A stretch of 64,000 nt of DNA, from positions 248,001 to 312,000 of the forward strand of contig SEMN01000336.1 in the NCBI GenBank assembly GCA_005408345.1. Reading direction: 5' to 3'. Made by a program: the position numbers and the translations under genes. Below, piece after piece: positions 12,201-22,939 of this stretch; the stretch's first letter is position 1, and every line of letters begins with the position of its first letter. The notes under the pieces were generated by a model. It made no database searches, was not told where the DNA came from, and saw nothing but the letters and a program-made list of their open reading frames with translations. The DNA is from Macquaria australasica. Lineage: Eukaryota > Chordata > Actinopteri > Centrarchiformes > Percichthyidae.

Positions 12201-13500
12201 CTTTAATGGAGAACGGAGAAACTAAACCAAGTACACACATACGGTACACACACAAAATGCACACACACATGCACATAATGGCACTAATGATAATACATGC
12301 TCTGCTACACAACTTTACTGCTTTGTCACTGTTACACTTATATTCATATTTCACTGCAATTTTCATGCATTTCACTGTGAACACGTGAAAGTCGTCCTTC
12401 CATTCCTAATTAATTTTGGCATGTAGGCATCGAAATAACGCTCCACAGCAGACTTTCTCCTCTATGACAGCTCACCAAGAAACTTAATTACCACATTAAC
12501 TTTGACCCTTTATCCATCTTTTTTTCCTCATTCCCACTCCTCTCTCTCTCCCTGCAGGTCTCCCTCTGGGGTCCCTCTATATTTAGAGGTTGACCTTGGA
12601 AGTTCTTTACCTGCCTGTTGAGAGCAGCCAGGCTGATGATGATCGCTGCTTTCATGATGAGATATGTCCTTACCTTCGGAGTAGAGTACTCTACTATTGA
12701 TTCTGGATGTGGTTTCAGTTTGTGTTGTTTTCCCAGCTTTCGAAAACAAGGAAAAATCAATGACCTAACTCTGGAGGTGTGACTTAGCTAAGAGAGGAAA
12801 CTTTGGGAGTATATTAACGATAACTATACTGCATGAGTAGGTATGCGCGGCTATATGCAGAGATCTCCTTTACAATGAGGCTTGGCAGCATGACTATGAA
12901 ACATTAATTGAATGTGCAGTGACACTAAGGAAATCTCCCCCAGCAAATGGGAGGAAAGCAAAGGATGATGTCAGGAAGAGCAGAGATGTGTCACAGGGAA
13001 GAGAGTGAGTCGGAGAGGAAGTGAGGAGACTAACATAGTCAGCAGGCAATGTAGTTAGAGGTGTGCAGAACATGAAAATGAAGGGGAGGGATGGAACAAT
13101 AGAGGTGGAGAGGTTAGCAGATAAAGGTCACAGTGACAGAGTGATGAGTCATTCAGCAGAGCACAGCAGCATCTCTCTCTCTCTCTCTGTTTTACGCTAT
13201 CACCCTCTCCGCCATCTGTTTGTTTTGACAGCAAAAAACTGAGGTGACTGGCACAAGTCGTCCTTCCAACAGCTTGAAAAAAAATCAAATGTGTCTTAAC
13301 ATCTGGGTCTGAATATGCTGCAGATATTATATTGAATGTTTTTGTTTGCGTCCCTGCATGTGTTGTTACGCATCAAAGAGTGTGCATAATGTGTATGTCT
13401 GAGATAGTTTGGTTTTGTGTGTTTGCGTATAGAACATAATGTCTGGATAGGGAGTCCCACCTTGTCTCCTGCGCTGGTGGCTGAAAACTGGAACTGATCA
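9250..13500. other. intergenic, no gene seen
   Basis: AT-rich intergenic DNA between kcna2 and kcna3. Contains a GA-rich tract at 11,921-11,975, a CT microsatellite at 13,172-13,189, and at 10,795-10,990 a CCTTAACC/CCATAACC-like stretch resembling one at 63,390-63,500 (probably a shared fish repeat). Short open frames here are random in composition. Confidence 0.5.
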
Positions 13501-13501
13501 G

Positions 13502-13590
13502 CCAATCAGCATCCAGGAATAATCTGATTTTTGTGGAAGCACTAGCAACAGCGTCATCACCCTTAGCAACCATCCTTCCCAGCTGCCAAT
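13502..13590. promoter_or_regulatory. X-box/CRE/CCAAT motif cluster
   Basis: Within 90 bases: CCAAT (13,502-13,506; CTGATTGG on the other strand), an RFX X-box-like CTAGCAAC (13,542-13,549), CGTCATC CRE-like (13,552-13,558), a second TTAGCAAC (13,563-13,570) and CCAAT (13,586-13,590). This is the factor set (RFX, CREB/ATF, NF-Y) used in many promoters. No adjacent gene is recognised, so function is unproven. Confidence 0.3.
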
Positions 13591-13974
13591 GGTGTGGCTC
13601 TGCTAGTGAACATGGAAATATCACTCAGTTGAAAGTCTCAAATAATTAAGTGAGCCACATGTACTGTTGCCACCTACAATAGGATAACGTGAAGGATAAA
13701 AAAAAGTTTTATCCTATTTTATGTCATGTTATGTATGTTATGAATATTTGTAATCATTAGTGTACTTAATTTAAAAGTCAGATCAGCTTTATTTTTATAA
13801 CCTAACCCTTTTTTATTTTTGTGACCCTTTTAAACCTTTTATAACCTATTTATATGACCTAAAATCAGTAAATTGTCTTAGAGGTCTTAACAACCTGAGC
13901 AACATAAAACACCCTCTATCATTACACCCTAAGGTAAAACTCCAACCCAAAAAAGAAAAAGAAATAATGCATGT

Positions 13975-14517
13975 ACCTTTTTAAAGCAGCTATAGTAAAT
14001 ATTTTCATTAAAAAAATCTATCAAATGTCAATGTGAGAACCAGCCATGGTGCTACAGCAGGAAATCTCCATAGCATAGAAGTTTCAGCTAATTGTTTAGC
14101 TGTCTGGCCCACAACTTCACTGTTTTGATTCACTCTCACCGCTCTCATAGCGTTGCTTTTGGTGAAAAAGCATTGTACACTACCTGCTCAGCACCAAATG
14201 GCAGGCAGACATAGTTTACAACTAGATGGTGAACATAGTGGAGCATTAAGCAGTTAAAGAGCCAGATATTTTCCTCAGGAGTTGGTGGAGACCAAAAACA
14301 GAGCTAAAAGAGAGTGAATATTGGACTTACATTCATCAAATGGACACAGACACAACACAAAAAATGAATGATAATGTTGCTCCACAACTGCTGGATGTGT
14401 AAATAAGCAACTGTTTGCTAACAAGTTTACCAACTAGAAAAGGTGATAATATGTCAACTTATTTTTAGCTGCCCCCAAGTGGCCAAAACAGAAGAATCAG
14501 TTATTGGAGGTTTAAAG
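13975..14517 (+). repeat. dispersed repeat family B, copy 1
   Basis: About 0.54 kb matching 36,863-37,295 in opposite orientation. Shared landmarks are the block GCCCCCAAGTGGCCAAAA near one end, a middle block ending TGGTGGAGACCAAAA, and CAACTTCACTGTTTTGATT near the other. Ends carry TTTAAA. Probably a non-autonomous DNA element; superfamily not assigned. Confidence 0.7.
14041..14075 (+). repeat. inverted repeat, left arm
   Basis: 35 bases matching the reverse complement of 14,968-15,002 with one mismatch; core AGGAAATCTCCATAGCA. It lies inside family B copy 1. Confidence 0.9.
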
Positions 14518-14967
14518 TCATTTACAGTCTTTCCATCTTGGAATATCCTTTCATTATTAGCTGTTGTTGGCATTTAGCCCGGTAATCCTCTACGTTGTTT
14601 GTGTGTGGATACAATCTGATGTTGGCTCATGAATGGGTTGTGTTGGTATTGTCTTGACTCCACTTAGACCTGCTGTGGTGTCCCCTGCATGGTGAGACCC
14701 AATCTGTCTCTGGGGCAATACACTGATCCTCTGCCAGAGACACGCACACAAGCACACACATATCCAATACCCCAAAACACAGAGACACACACAATGACAT
14801 ACTGCTAACCCCTGCCCTTCTCAGAAGCCGTGGACACATAAACACTGCAACAGTTGATACTAATACAGACCGCTTACAGTAAGTGGTGATCCCTTCAATG
14901 CACCTGTAGAGGGCTGAATCTGTTCTATATGGCCATTCCCTTTATCTTACCAACAACCCTCCCTTGT

Positions 14968-15002
14968 TGCTATGGAGATTTCCTGCTGTAGCGCCATGGC
15001 TG
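14968..15002 (-). repeat. inverted repeat, right arm
   Basis: Second arm, 892 bases from the left arm. It probably derives from another fragment of the same repeat family inserted in reverse. Confidence 0.9.
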
Positions 15003-15960
15003 GTGGTCAGCTTTGATGACATCATGGGTATTTTTGTGATCTCAAAGGCAGTTGTATCTTTCACTAAAAGGTTTAGATATAAAGCAAGAGAAAGAGAGAG
15101 AAAATGAGCCGGCACGAGAAAGAGTTTGAGCATAATTGTGCTGTACTGATAAACATTTAGTATAGAACTATCTCCACATTTCCAATATGCCTTGCAGAAA
15201 GGCGGTTTGATACTCGTGGACACACAATAGCCTGGAGAGATGGCATAGTTATTAGTGAGCTTGTGGGCTCACTGGAGCAATAAAGCACACTTGCTCATAC
15301 ACAGGATGACAGTGTGATGGCTGTAAACCTCTGTTAGAATGTTAATATTTACCTCCTCGGCACAGGGATGATATGAAGTTTTCCACTGGACTCATACACA
15401 GTTCAGTTCTCTTTTAAGGTCCAGCCATGCAGTTCAGGGAGCAGCCAAATGCGTGGCAACTTGAGATCATTTTCTTTTAAAATTGGGAATCACCATCTTT
15501 TTTTCAAGCCAAATCTGAATCCCTGGTGCTTCTGATTTCGCACTTCTTAAATCAGACAAAATAGTGTCTTTTATTTTTAATATTATCCTTCTATTTCACT
15601 CATGTTTATAAATAGATGCAATATACTCTCATAAAGGACTGGGCCAGTCACACTGTTACAGAGAGGTTGCCTTGCTCTGTCTGTTCAGCACAAATACAGT
15701 GGAGACTTCTGTTGTACGAGTGTGTTTTTCTGTAACCAGCTGTCTACAGGGCTGCAAGCCAAACACTTTTGTTCACTACTAAAATACTGTCACTGTGTGA
15801 GGCTCTGCATGGGAAACACTTATTAAACAGTGACATTTCCTGTGTGTCGACAGCATTTTTATGGATGCTAATGGTCCAATTAACTTAGGAAATTAGCAAC
15901 ATTGAATAATTAAGCCATTAAAATATGTCAACCTTCTAAAATATAAAGGTAAAATATACA
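15003..15960. other. intergenic, no gene seen
   Basis: AT-rich DNA with a short GA-rich patch (15,084-15,125). No exon-like structure noticed. Confidence 0.5.
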
Positions 15961-15967
15961 TAAAAAA

Positions 15968-16170
15968 ATTAGAAGATTCAGAGACGAGCTACTAAACTAA
16001 TTCCAGGTCTGAAAGAGATAGAGGTCATATGAAGAGAGGTTGAGAAAGTTACAATTTCCAATTCTAGTATACAGGAGACACAGAGAGGACATGATTGAGG
16101 TTTATAAGATGGTTCACAGAATATATGATACCACAGCCCATCATGTCATCCAATTTTGGAATAATAGGTA
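15968..16170 (+). mobile_element. LINE reverse-transcriptase C-terminal relic (jockey/CR1 group)
   Basis: Conceptual translation in two frames gives KIQRRATKLIPGLKEIE, then, after a frameshift, SYEERLRKLQFPILVYRR and EDMIEVYKMVHRIYD. This matches the region just after the RT domain in jockey/CR1-type non-LTR retrotransposons (the usual pattern is QRRATKL..L...SYEERL..L.LPTL.YRR.RGDMIEVYKI). The copy is short, frameshifted and dead; no 5' part was found. Confidence 0.75.
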
Positions 16171-19100
16171 TGAGATAAGAGGGAACTTTCAATAAATTTC
16201 AAGAAAAACAATTCTTATCAGGCACATAATCACATGTTTATATAAAAGTACTGTAATCACTTGATTTAGTGCCCTACTCTAAACTATTTGATGTTTTTGC
16301 TCTGCCCTTATTTCACCTTTATCCTGTTAAATAATGAAATACAAATTGAATAGGCTGCTAAAAAACAACATATTGGAGTGAACGATAGAAGTGGATTAAC
16401 TGTACAGAAACATCCACACAGAGAGGGTTATGTTGTTTCAAATGTCTCTAGTCATATTTGACATAACAGAAATATACTGTACGCACACAGAATACACAGG
16501 TAATAATAATAATATGGTCAGTAATTGGACCCAGACATAAATGAGTACCATTCTCTCAGTAATTGAGTGAAAGCAGGCTGCAGCTCCTCTCAAATGAAGA
16601 CAGTACAACTCACAATCTCTTTATATGAGTCATGTTAAAGACAGCACAGAATAACACAGAACAGATACTGGTGTACACAGCCTTCCCCTGACAATATTCA
16701 GCCCCATCCCAAAAAACACCAGTGCACTCTGGGATAAAAGAGAGCCATTAACAGGCATGTGTATACGTGTGTACGTGTGTGCGTGTGTGCGTGTCTGTGT
16801 TTATGTGTACGTGCATGCCTTTGTATTGTTCTCCATGTGAAGGTCAGGGGAATAGCTGCAACCAGCGCACGTACATAATATGTGTGTGTTTCATATATTA
16901 GCAATACAGAGCACACAGAGCTAAGAAAGGCATATGGCTAACAGTCTTTGATTTGTATCACAGTTTCATATCAGCAAATCACGGTTGGCCTCAGTTTTTG
17001 CCACTTTTGACTTGAAGCTAAAGCTGTTTGTCGGTTATTGTCCGTAATGAATATCATTACCCAGAAACGTGAACACAGAATGTCGAATTCCGTGTAAAGT
17101 CCAGGAATGAAATGTGCTTTGCAAAATTGCTGGCTGTTTTCCTGAATCTGTCCTTTTGAATTTGATATAGAAAGCAGTATGGAGAAATGTCAGAGTCCGT
17201 AACACAGTCCCCGCTGAATTCTGTCACTGCCTGAATCTCTTTTGATCCTGTGATAGTTCCACTCACAGTGTGTTAACTCCAGAACAGAAGCAGTCATAAA
17301 ACTGCAGCTACAAAACTGTACGTGGAATATGTTATACGTCTGCTTTTTTTCATTCTTGCGATTGCATTTTGTTGCATTTTGGGTTGAGTGGTGATCCACT
17401 GGAGGGGGAGATCTGCTAGGCACTGCTTGTTAGAAGTCCAGGTTTGAGGACACCAATCAGGAGGAGGAGGGCAGGGGAAGAAAAATTGATCCAGTGGGAG
17501 TTCTGTCTCAACTCTTAACTTTGGCTCATCAGACCCAGCAGGAAGACCAGAGTCATTGTGCCCCTAAAGGGAAAAAGGGACAGAAGGGTTAATGGGTAAT
17601 CTATACTGCTGTTAAATGTAATTATCAGTGAGTGTTAGTTGAAGTTCACCCGTGTCATATTTACTCTCCTTATCAAGTACAGTCTATTCACCTAAATGGG
17701 AGGCAGTCTAATTGGGGTCATCAGGGGTTCCAGGAGGTCTGCGGAGAAAAATGGAACAACTTTCACCTGGAAGAGAGGGAGGGGAATTGTTAGAGCCACA
17801 CAGCGTAGCCAGACCCATCACACAGCTCGGTGGTCTTACAGTATTAACAACGCAAGGCTACTCCTCCTCTCCCTGCTGTCTCATTATCGCTCATGCAAAA
17901 ATCAAACTGTAAACACTGTCAGTTCAGAAGGAGAGGAGAGGAGAGGGGAGAGACTGTCCTGTAACAAGAAGGGCAAAATTTCCCTAGAACTGTCCCCACT
18001 GACTGCCACATTTCCCATTAAGCTGTCTTTGAGTGAGCTCACTTATTGCAATTGACCCTGCATAAGAGCATCAACTAAATGTCTACACTGTAGTAAACAT
18101 CAAGAAAGATGAGCGGAGGTGAGGAGAGGCAATTAGAGTCTGTGACAGAAACAAACGTAAAAGTCGAGTGAGCTGCGGAGATGCACATTAGCAGAGGTAG
18201 ACAGAATAAGAATTGAAAGACAAAGGTGCATTGTACAGTACTGTATTATGTCTGTGTTTTTGTCTCTAACAATCCATCCTGCTTGTGCCTATGAGAATAG
18301 CTTCCAGACTGACTAATCTAGTAAGATGATAAAAAAGTAGCTCCTGTCTCCTGAATAATACATCTCGCTTACTGGTCAATAGTGTTTCTCCTCACTGCAG
18401 CTTTTATGCGACCTGAGAAATGAGCAGGCCATTTAAATGATGACTAATATGGAGGTTTTCACTGAAAAAATATGAAGTCAAGGTCAGGGATCAAAATGGA
18501 AAGGAATAATCAATGAAGAGGTCATTCTGTGGGACCTCTCACTTTGCCTTTAGGGTAAGCCAGCTAATGAGACTGCCCTAATTATCATTCAACCATGACT
18601 GGAGAGGTATACATATTATTACAGTAGAGTACTACCACACACATGTGCTCACAAGCACACATTCGAGTGCACACACAGCCACACTAAAGAATATAATAGA
18701 TTCAGAACATGGCTGTTTTGATAGATTCCCCATTCTGCCTTTTTAAAAATGTATTTCCCTCGACACTCTCGCCTCTCTTTCAGTTAGAGTAATCACAGTC
18801 AGGGAGGACACTGAACATAAATCTAGACATAAATCTGCAGGGATAGCGGTGCAGCAGTTTCAAAGACAAGAACATGGTACAGGAAAAATACTGTAGCCAA
18901 AAGCATTTTCAATGGGCCTTACAATCCAAATTCATACACTAAGTATACAATATAAACTAATTGTTATAAGCATGCATGTGATAATTTATTGTTTTTAGCA
19001 AATAAAATATAGAACAAACCGCCTGCATAAGAAAGCAATCTCCATTCATCATACAGTTGATAAGAAACAGAACAGAATTTATTCAACAGTACCAGTGTCG

Positions 19101-19242
19101 AACCAGCAGCTCTCTATTTGCTCCTGCTGTCTGGTATCTCATTGTTAGTTGACCTCTCTGTGCCTCTTTGATATGAATGGCTAAAGAGGACCGAGGTCAC
19201 AAAGCAGGTATGAGCCACCTGTTCTGTTAGCACGAGACGATG
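16171..19242. other. intergenic, largely unassigned
   Basis: Contains a GT-rich stretch (16,757-16,815) and a speculative minus-strand exon at about 17,519-17,563. Open frames at 17,190-17,423 and 17,696-18,055 have no recognisable similarity or domain. Confidence 0.4.
17515..17563 (-). other. speculative exon with 13-codon open frame
   Basis: A strong acceptor-like tract (minus strand CCCTTTTTCCCTTTAG) is followed seven bases later by an ATG whose frame reads MTLVFLLGLMSQS and stop, hydrophobic like the start of a signal peptide. It could be the first coding exon of an unknown gene with a weak donor (AAA|GTTAAG at 17,519), a 5' UTR exon with an upstream ORF, or chance. Confidence 0.15.
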
Positions 19243-19260
19243 GCCACCAGGGGGCAGCGC
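19243..19260 (+). promoter_or_regulatory. CTCF-binding motif (predicted)
   Basis: GCCACCAGGGGGCAGCGC is a full match to the vertebrate CTCF core (CCASYAGRGGGCRSY). It is 1.8 kb past the kcna3 stop, between the two channel genes, and not inside a repeat I recognise. Binding is inferred from the motif only. Confidence 0.55.
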
Positions 19261-20915
19261 TGAGACGAGCTGGGTGGGCATGCTGTTGGCGCCCTTATTC
19301 ATTTCATAGACAAAGTCAGCTGAAGGTTAAAGACAACCTGGGCACACTGCAGGATCATCGTGCCCATTACACAAAATGGGAAAGCCCACACATTCAGGCT
19401 GATGGAGGTCTAAACATGTACATACCTGCAACTGGTGAGACATCACTACATTGTTAATCATAAATAAAAGCAATGACAAATAAAATTAAAAAATACTGAT
19501 CTCTCACCTTCATTATGTTGTGATATTAACTATAAAACCAATGTAAGAATCATAAGGAAATGTTTTGAACTGCACCTGTGAGTGGAGATTGACTTTCAAG
19601 AAGGTACCATTCTCTTGAGGGTCATTCTCCAGACATGCCTGAATTGACAAGCCTATAAAACACTTGAATGTAAATCTACAAACAGTAAAAACACTGGTTT
19701 CAAGGCTAAAGGTAAAGGGCTAATTCACAAGGAGACAGAGGCGTGACAGTGCTCAGAACTTACCAATCTTATCAGCGGGACAACAGCAGCCTCTGCTGGG
19801 CGCCCGCAGTAGTGCACAGCCAGACACAATGTGCTCCCAGTCCATTCATAATTCCTCACGCGTTCCCCTCTCCTTCTGCTTCTCCCGGTTTATCGTATAT
19901 TGCCTGGTTCATTTTGGCGGGGCAGTTCATGGCGGCAATTTGTAAACAGACCTTCTTACTCCAATTTGTTTTTGTGTCAATGTTAAAGTCACTGAGTGAG
20001 CTTGCTGATTAGCGATGGTGGCGCTGGGCATGTTTGGGCTTGTGCTTAAGCGTGAAGACAAAACAGTCTTATTAGAGACTGAAGACAAGCTTTTTAGATG
20101 AGAATCTTCAATATAGCTTCCAAGCCATCTGGGAGGTTACTGTGGAAACAAGGGTGCCATGGCAACGGTGACCGGGGTTACCGAGGAAACGACCGTCACC
20201 ATGGAGACTGCATCACAGCGGGCTATATTTGAGGCATCCAAAGAGAAGCACGCTCCATCTTTGATCGCTGTGTGTGTGTGTATGCTCTCTCACGTGTGTC
20301 TTGCACCGATAATGAGACACTGACAGTCGGATGGCCCCTGTGTTTGTATGGTGCCGTTTACGCATTAAATAGCTTACCAGGACAGTTCATATCAAAGAAT
20401 TATAAGGGATTCTTTTTTTAAAGACAGTAGCATTTGGACTAGACTTTAACGCACAATAAAGGCATAGCACAGAACGGTCTAATTGAATAATATATGCAAA
20501 ACTGTGTTTTTCAGACAATACATGTGTTTAAACACACACACATATTTAAATGATTCTGATTATTATAGGCCTAAATAGGCTATGACTGACGAATCACGAC
20601 TCATAACGCATGTTAGTACAATGTGAGTGTCCTTCGTGTAGCATACATTCGTACTCATCTTTCACAGTTATAAAGCTTCTATTACTACCTGTTGTGATAA
20701 TATATTGGCAATTGCACAATGCACAATAGGTCATTTCCCTCACTCAGAGAAGAATAGTAGGCCTAATACTTTAAGGAGCTCTTTCTCTTCAAGCGCGAAT
20801 GGAACCATACAGAATTATGAATTCAGATCACTGAAATGAAAAACCCTGATTCTTTGAATGGAGCACAAAGCAGCGTCACTGAACAGACAGGGTTTGCTCT
20901 TTCTTTATCTCTCTC
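19261..20915. other. 3' flank of kcna3
   Basis: No exon recognised apart from the motif cluster at 20,153. The open frame at 19,743-20,012 has no domain signal. Confidence 0.45.
20153..20214. promoter_or_regulatory. cluster of X-box-like palindromes
   Basis: GGTGCCATGGCAAC (20,153-20,166) is one base off the perfect RFX palindrome GTTGCCATGGCAAC. It is followed by GGTTACCGAGGAAAC and GTCACCATGGAGAC, two weaker relatives, all within about 60 bases in the 3' flank of kcna3. Confidence 0.35.
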
Positions 20916-20921
20916 TTTATT
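20916..20921 (-). terminator. kcna3 poly(A) signal
   Basis: Minus-strand AATAAA beginning 118 bases past the kcna3 stop codon, followed within 40 bases by a T/G-rich stretch (CTGTCTGTTC). It is the first canonical hexamer after the stop and would give a short 3' UTR. Longer alternatives further left are possible. Confidence 0.5.
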
Positions 20922-21038
20922 CCCTTCTTTCTTCAGCGGATCTACCGCTACTTCCACACGCTTGTGCGCAACGACAGAACCAGCTGTTTGTTGACGCACC
21001 AACCCCTCCTGTGTTCAGGGCCACGAGTCTAAAATTGG

Positions 21039-22637
21039 CTACACGTCGGTGAAAATCTTTTTGTTTATGTTCACACAGTTCTGCGAGTTGTTTTGCGTGG
21101 TGGTGGTGGGGAAGTTGGGCTGCTGTTTGAACGCGCTGTTGATCCCGTGCTCCTCTATCACCATATACTCGCTCTTGCTGAGTGAGGAAGAGGAGCGAGT
21201 CTTCCTCAGCTCCTCTGTGTCTGCCAGAGGCTGACAGCTGCCCACGTGCAGGTACTGTGCCTGCTCCTCGCCCTCCGTCTCTCTGTGGTAGAAGTAGTTG
21301 AAATTGGAGACAATGACAGGCACAGGCAGGGCAATGGTCAGCACACCAGCTATGGCGCACAGAGACCCCACAATCTTTCCCCCGATTGTCACGGGGTGCA
21401 TGTCCCCATAGCCCACGGTTGTCATGGTGACAACAGCCCACCAGAATGCGTCCGGGATGCTGTTAAAACCCGAATCTGGGTCGTCTGCCTCAGCAAAGTA
21501 GACAGCACTGGAGAAGAGGATGACACCGATGAACAAGAAGAAAATGAGGAGGCCGAGTTCACGCATACTGGCCTTCAGAGTCTGTCCTAAAATCTGAAGC
21601 CCCTTGGAGTGACGCGAGAGTTTGAAGATGCGAAATACCCGAACAAGCCTAATTACGCGCAGAATGGCTAATGACATGGCCTGCTGTCCGTTTCCTTGCC
21701 TCTCTGCCAGCTCTGTGCCCAGGGTGATGAAATAGGGAATGATGGCCACGATGTCAATAATGTTCATAATGTTTTTGGAGAACGTGGCTTTGCTCGGGCA
21801 TGCAAAGAAGCGCACCAGCAGCTCGAAGGAGAACCAGATGATACACAACGTCTCCACCACAAAGAACGGGTCTGAGAAGGGGCTGATGAAATATGGGAGT
21901 GTGCCATTTATCACAGGTTCAATGGTGATCGGATCCCTGTTGTCGTCCCTGAACTCCGGCAAGGTCTCTAAGCAGAAGATGACAATGGAGATGAGAATGA
22001 CCAGGACAGACACTATCGCTATGCCCCGTGCGGGACCCGAACTCTCTGGATATTCAAAAAGCAGCCACACCTGTCTTTGAAACTCATTCTCTGGCAACGG
22101 CCGCTCCTCCTCCTTTATAAAGCCCTCATCCTCCCTGAACTTCTCCATAGCCTCCTCACCCAGCTCATAGAACCGGATCTCCTCCGAAAAAATGTCAATG
22201 GGTACATTAACGGGTCTTCTGATGCGCCCACCAGACTGGTAGTAATACAGAATGGCATCAAAGCTGGGTCTGTTCCGATCGAAAAAGTACTCGTTCCTGA
22301 GAGGATCAAAGTACCTCATCCTCTTCTTGGGGTCCCCCAGCAGCGTCTCTGGAAACTGGGAGAGGGTCTTGAGCTGCGTCTCGAAGCGTAACCCTGAGAT
22401 GTTGATGACGACCCTCTCGCAGCATTCGTGATCCGGTTCATATCGGTCCAGAGAGTGGTGGCCCGGGAGAGCCGCCGACTCTTCTAGCATGTTGTCACAC
22501 GCCACAACCGTCATCACGTCGGCCTCTGTCTCTGTGTATCCGTGGTTCACCAGGTTGTCGCCCCGGGTTTTGGTTGCGCTCGGCGGGGGTGATTGCAGGA
22601 GGCTGAGGTGGTCATCCATGCGCGGTTGAAGAGGCAT
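21039..22637 (-). CDS. kcna3: Kv1.3 voltage-gated potassium channel alpha subunit
   Basis: Complete intronless Kv1 subunit, 532 codons from the first in-frame ATG. It forms tetrameric K+ channels in the plasma membrane; in mammals Kv1.3 is prominent in lymphocytes and neurons. Order of parts: T1 about 73-165; S1 about 206-227; sequon NGT 244-246 in the S1-S2 loop; S2 about 258-280; S3 about 289-309; S4 with R327, R330, R333, R336, K339, R342; S5 about 360-381; filter TVGYG 407-411; His414 directly after GYGDM, the Kv1.3 hallmark; PVP 438-440 in S6; C-terminal TDV PDZ ligand. The N-terminus (DDHLSLLQSPPPSA, LVNHGYTE, MTVV) and the tail (LSKSEYMVIEE, KKIFTDV) align with mammalian Kv1.3. Met7 (22,619-22,617) aligns with the mammalian start and has G at +4, so it may be the true start, giving 526 residues. 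The gene lies 14 kb from kcna2, same strand, as in the mammalian cluster. Confidence 0.97.
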   Translation of the reverse strand: MPLQPRMDDHLSLLQSPPPSATKTRGDNLVNHGYTETEADVMTVVACDNMLEESAALPGHHSLDRYEPDHECCERVVINISGLRFETQLKTLSQFPETLLGDPKKRMRYFDPLRNEYFFDRNRPSFDAILYYYQSGGRIRRPVNVPIDIFSEEIRFYELGEEAMEKFREDEGFIKEEERPLPENEFQRQVWLLFEYPESSGPARGIAIVSVLVILISIVIFCLETLPEFRDDNRDPITIEPVINGTLPYFISPFSDPFFVVETLCIIWFSFELLVRFFACPSKATFSKNIMNIIDIVAIIPYFITLGTELAERQGNGQQAMSLAILRVIRLVRVFRIFKLSRHSKGLQILGQTLKASMRELGLLIFFLFIGVILFSSAVYFAEADDPDSGFNSIPDAFWWAVVTMTTVGYGDMHPVTIGGKIVGSLCAIAGVLTIALPVPVIVSNFNYFYHRETEGEEQAQYLHVGSCQPLADTEELRKTRSSSSLSKSEYMVIEEHGINSAFKQQPNFPTTTTQNNSQNCVNINKKIFTDV

Positions 22638-22935
22638 ACAGGGGCGGCCGCCTCACCCCCTCTGCGAACCCCGGTCAACCACAGCCGCCGCCACAGCCTC
22701 GTCTCCTCCACCGTCTCTCTCACTCTCTTTCTGCGCTTTACTTTCACTCCCTACTGTTGCTATTCCCGCCCACGGGGAAGATCTGGGTTTATAAACAGGC
22801 CTTCCACCCGCCCACGGCGCGCCAGCGCTGGGTACCTTTCCCTGTCCTCCGCCAATCGCAGGACGCACAGATATACACAAGAAGCAACAGACGGGCGTCA
22901 TTCAACACCATCGTTTGGGCGTGCCCGCCTCCCTC
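22400..22935. promoter_or_regulatory. CpG-rich promoter region of kcna3
   Basis: The 5' end of kcna3 and its upstream flank are visibly richer in G+C and CpG than the surrounding AT-rich DNA (clusters such as GGCGGCCGCC at 22,644 and GGCGCGCC at 22,817). This is consistent with an unmethylated CpG island covering the promoter and first codons. Judged by eye, without a computed observed/expected ratio. Confidence 0.55.
22788..22793 (-). promoter_or_regulatory. kcna3 TATA box
   Basis: Minus-strand TATAAA (in GTTTATAAACC), 151 bases before the first ATG of kcna3, with a GC-box-like GTGGGCGGG at 22,773-22,765. It would place the transcription start near 22,760 and give a 5' UTR of about 125 bases with no intron. 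The start site is inferred from spacing only. Confidence 0.6.
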
Positions 22936-22939
22936 TGCC

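Noticed and set aside
20917..21441. 174-codon minus-strand frame overlapping the kcna3 3' end
   Set aside because: An out-of-frame shadow of kcna3. The same applies to the frames at 21,246-22,391 on the plus strand and to 5,769-5,966 within kcna2.
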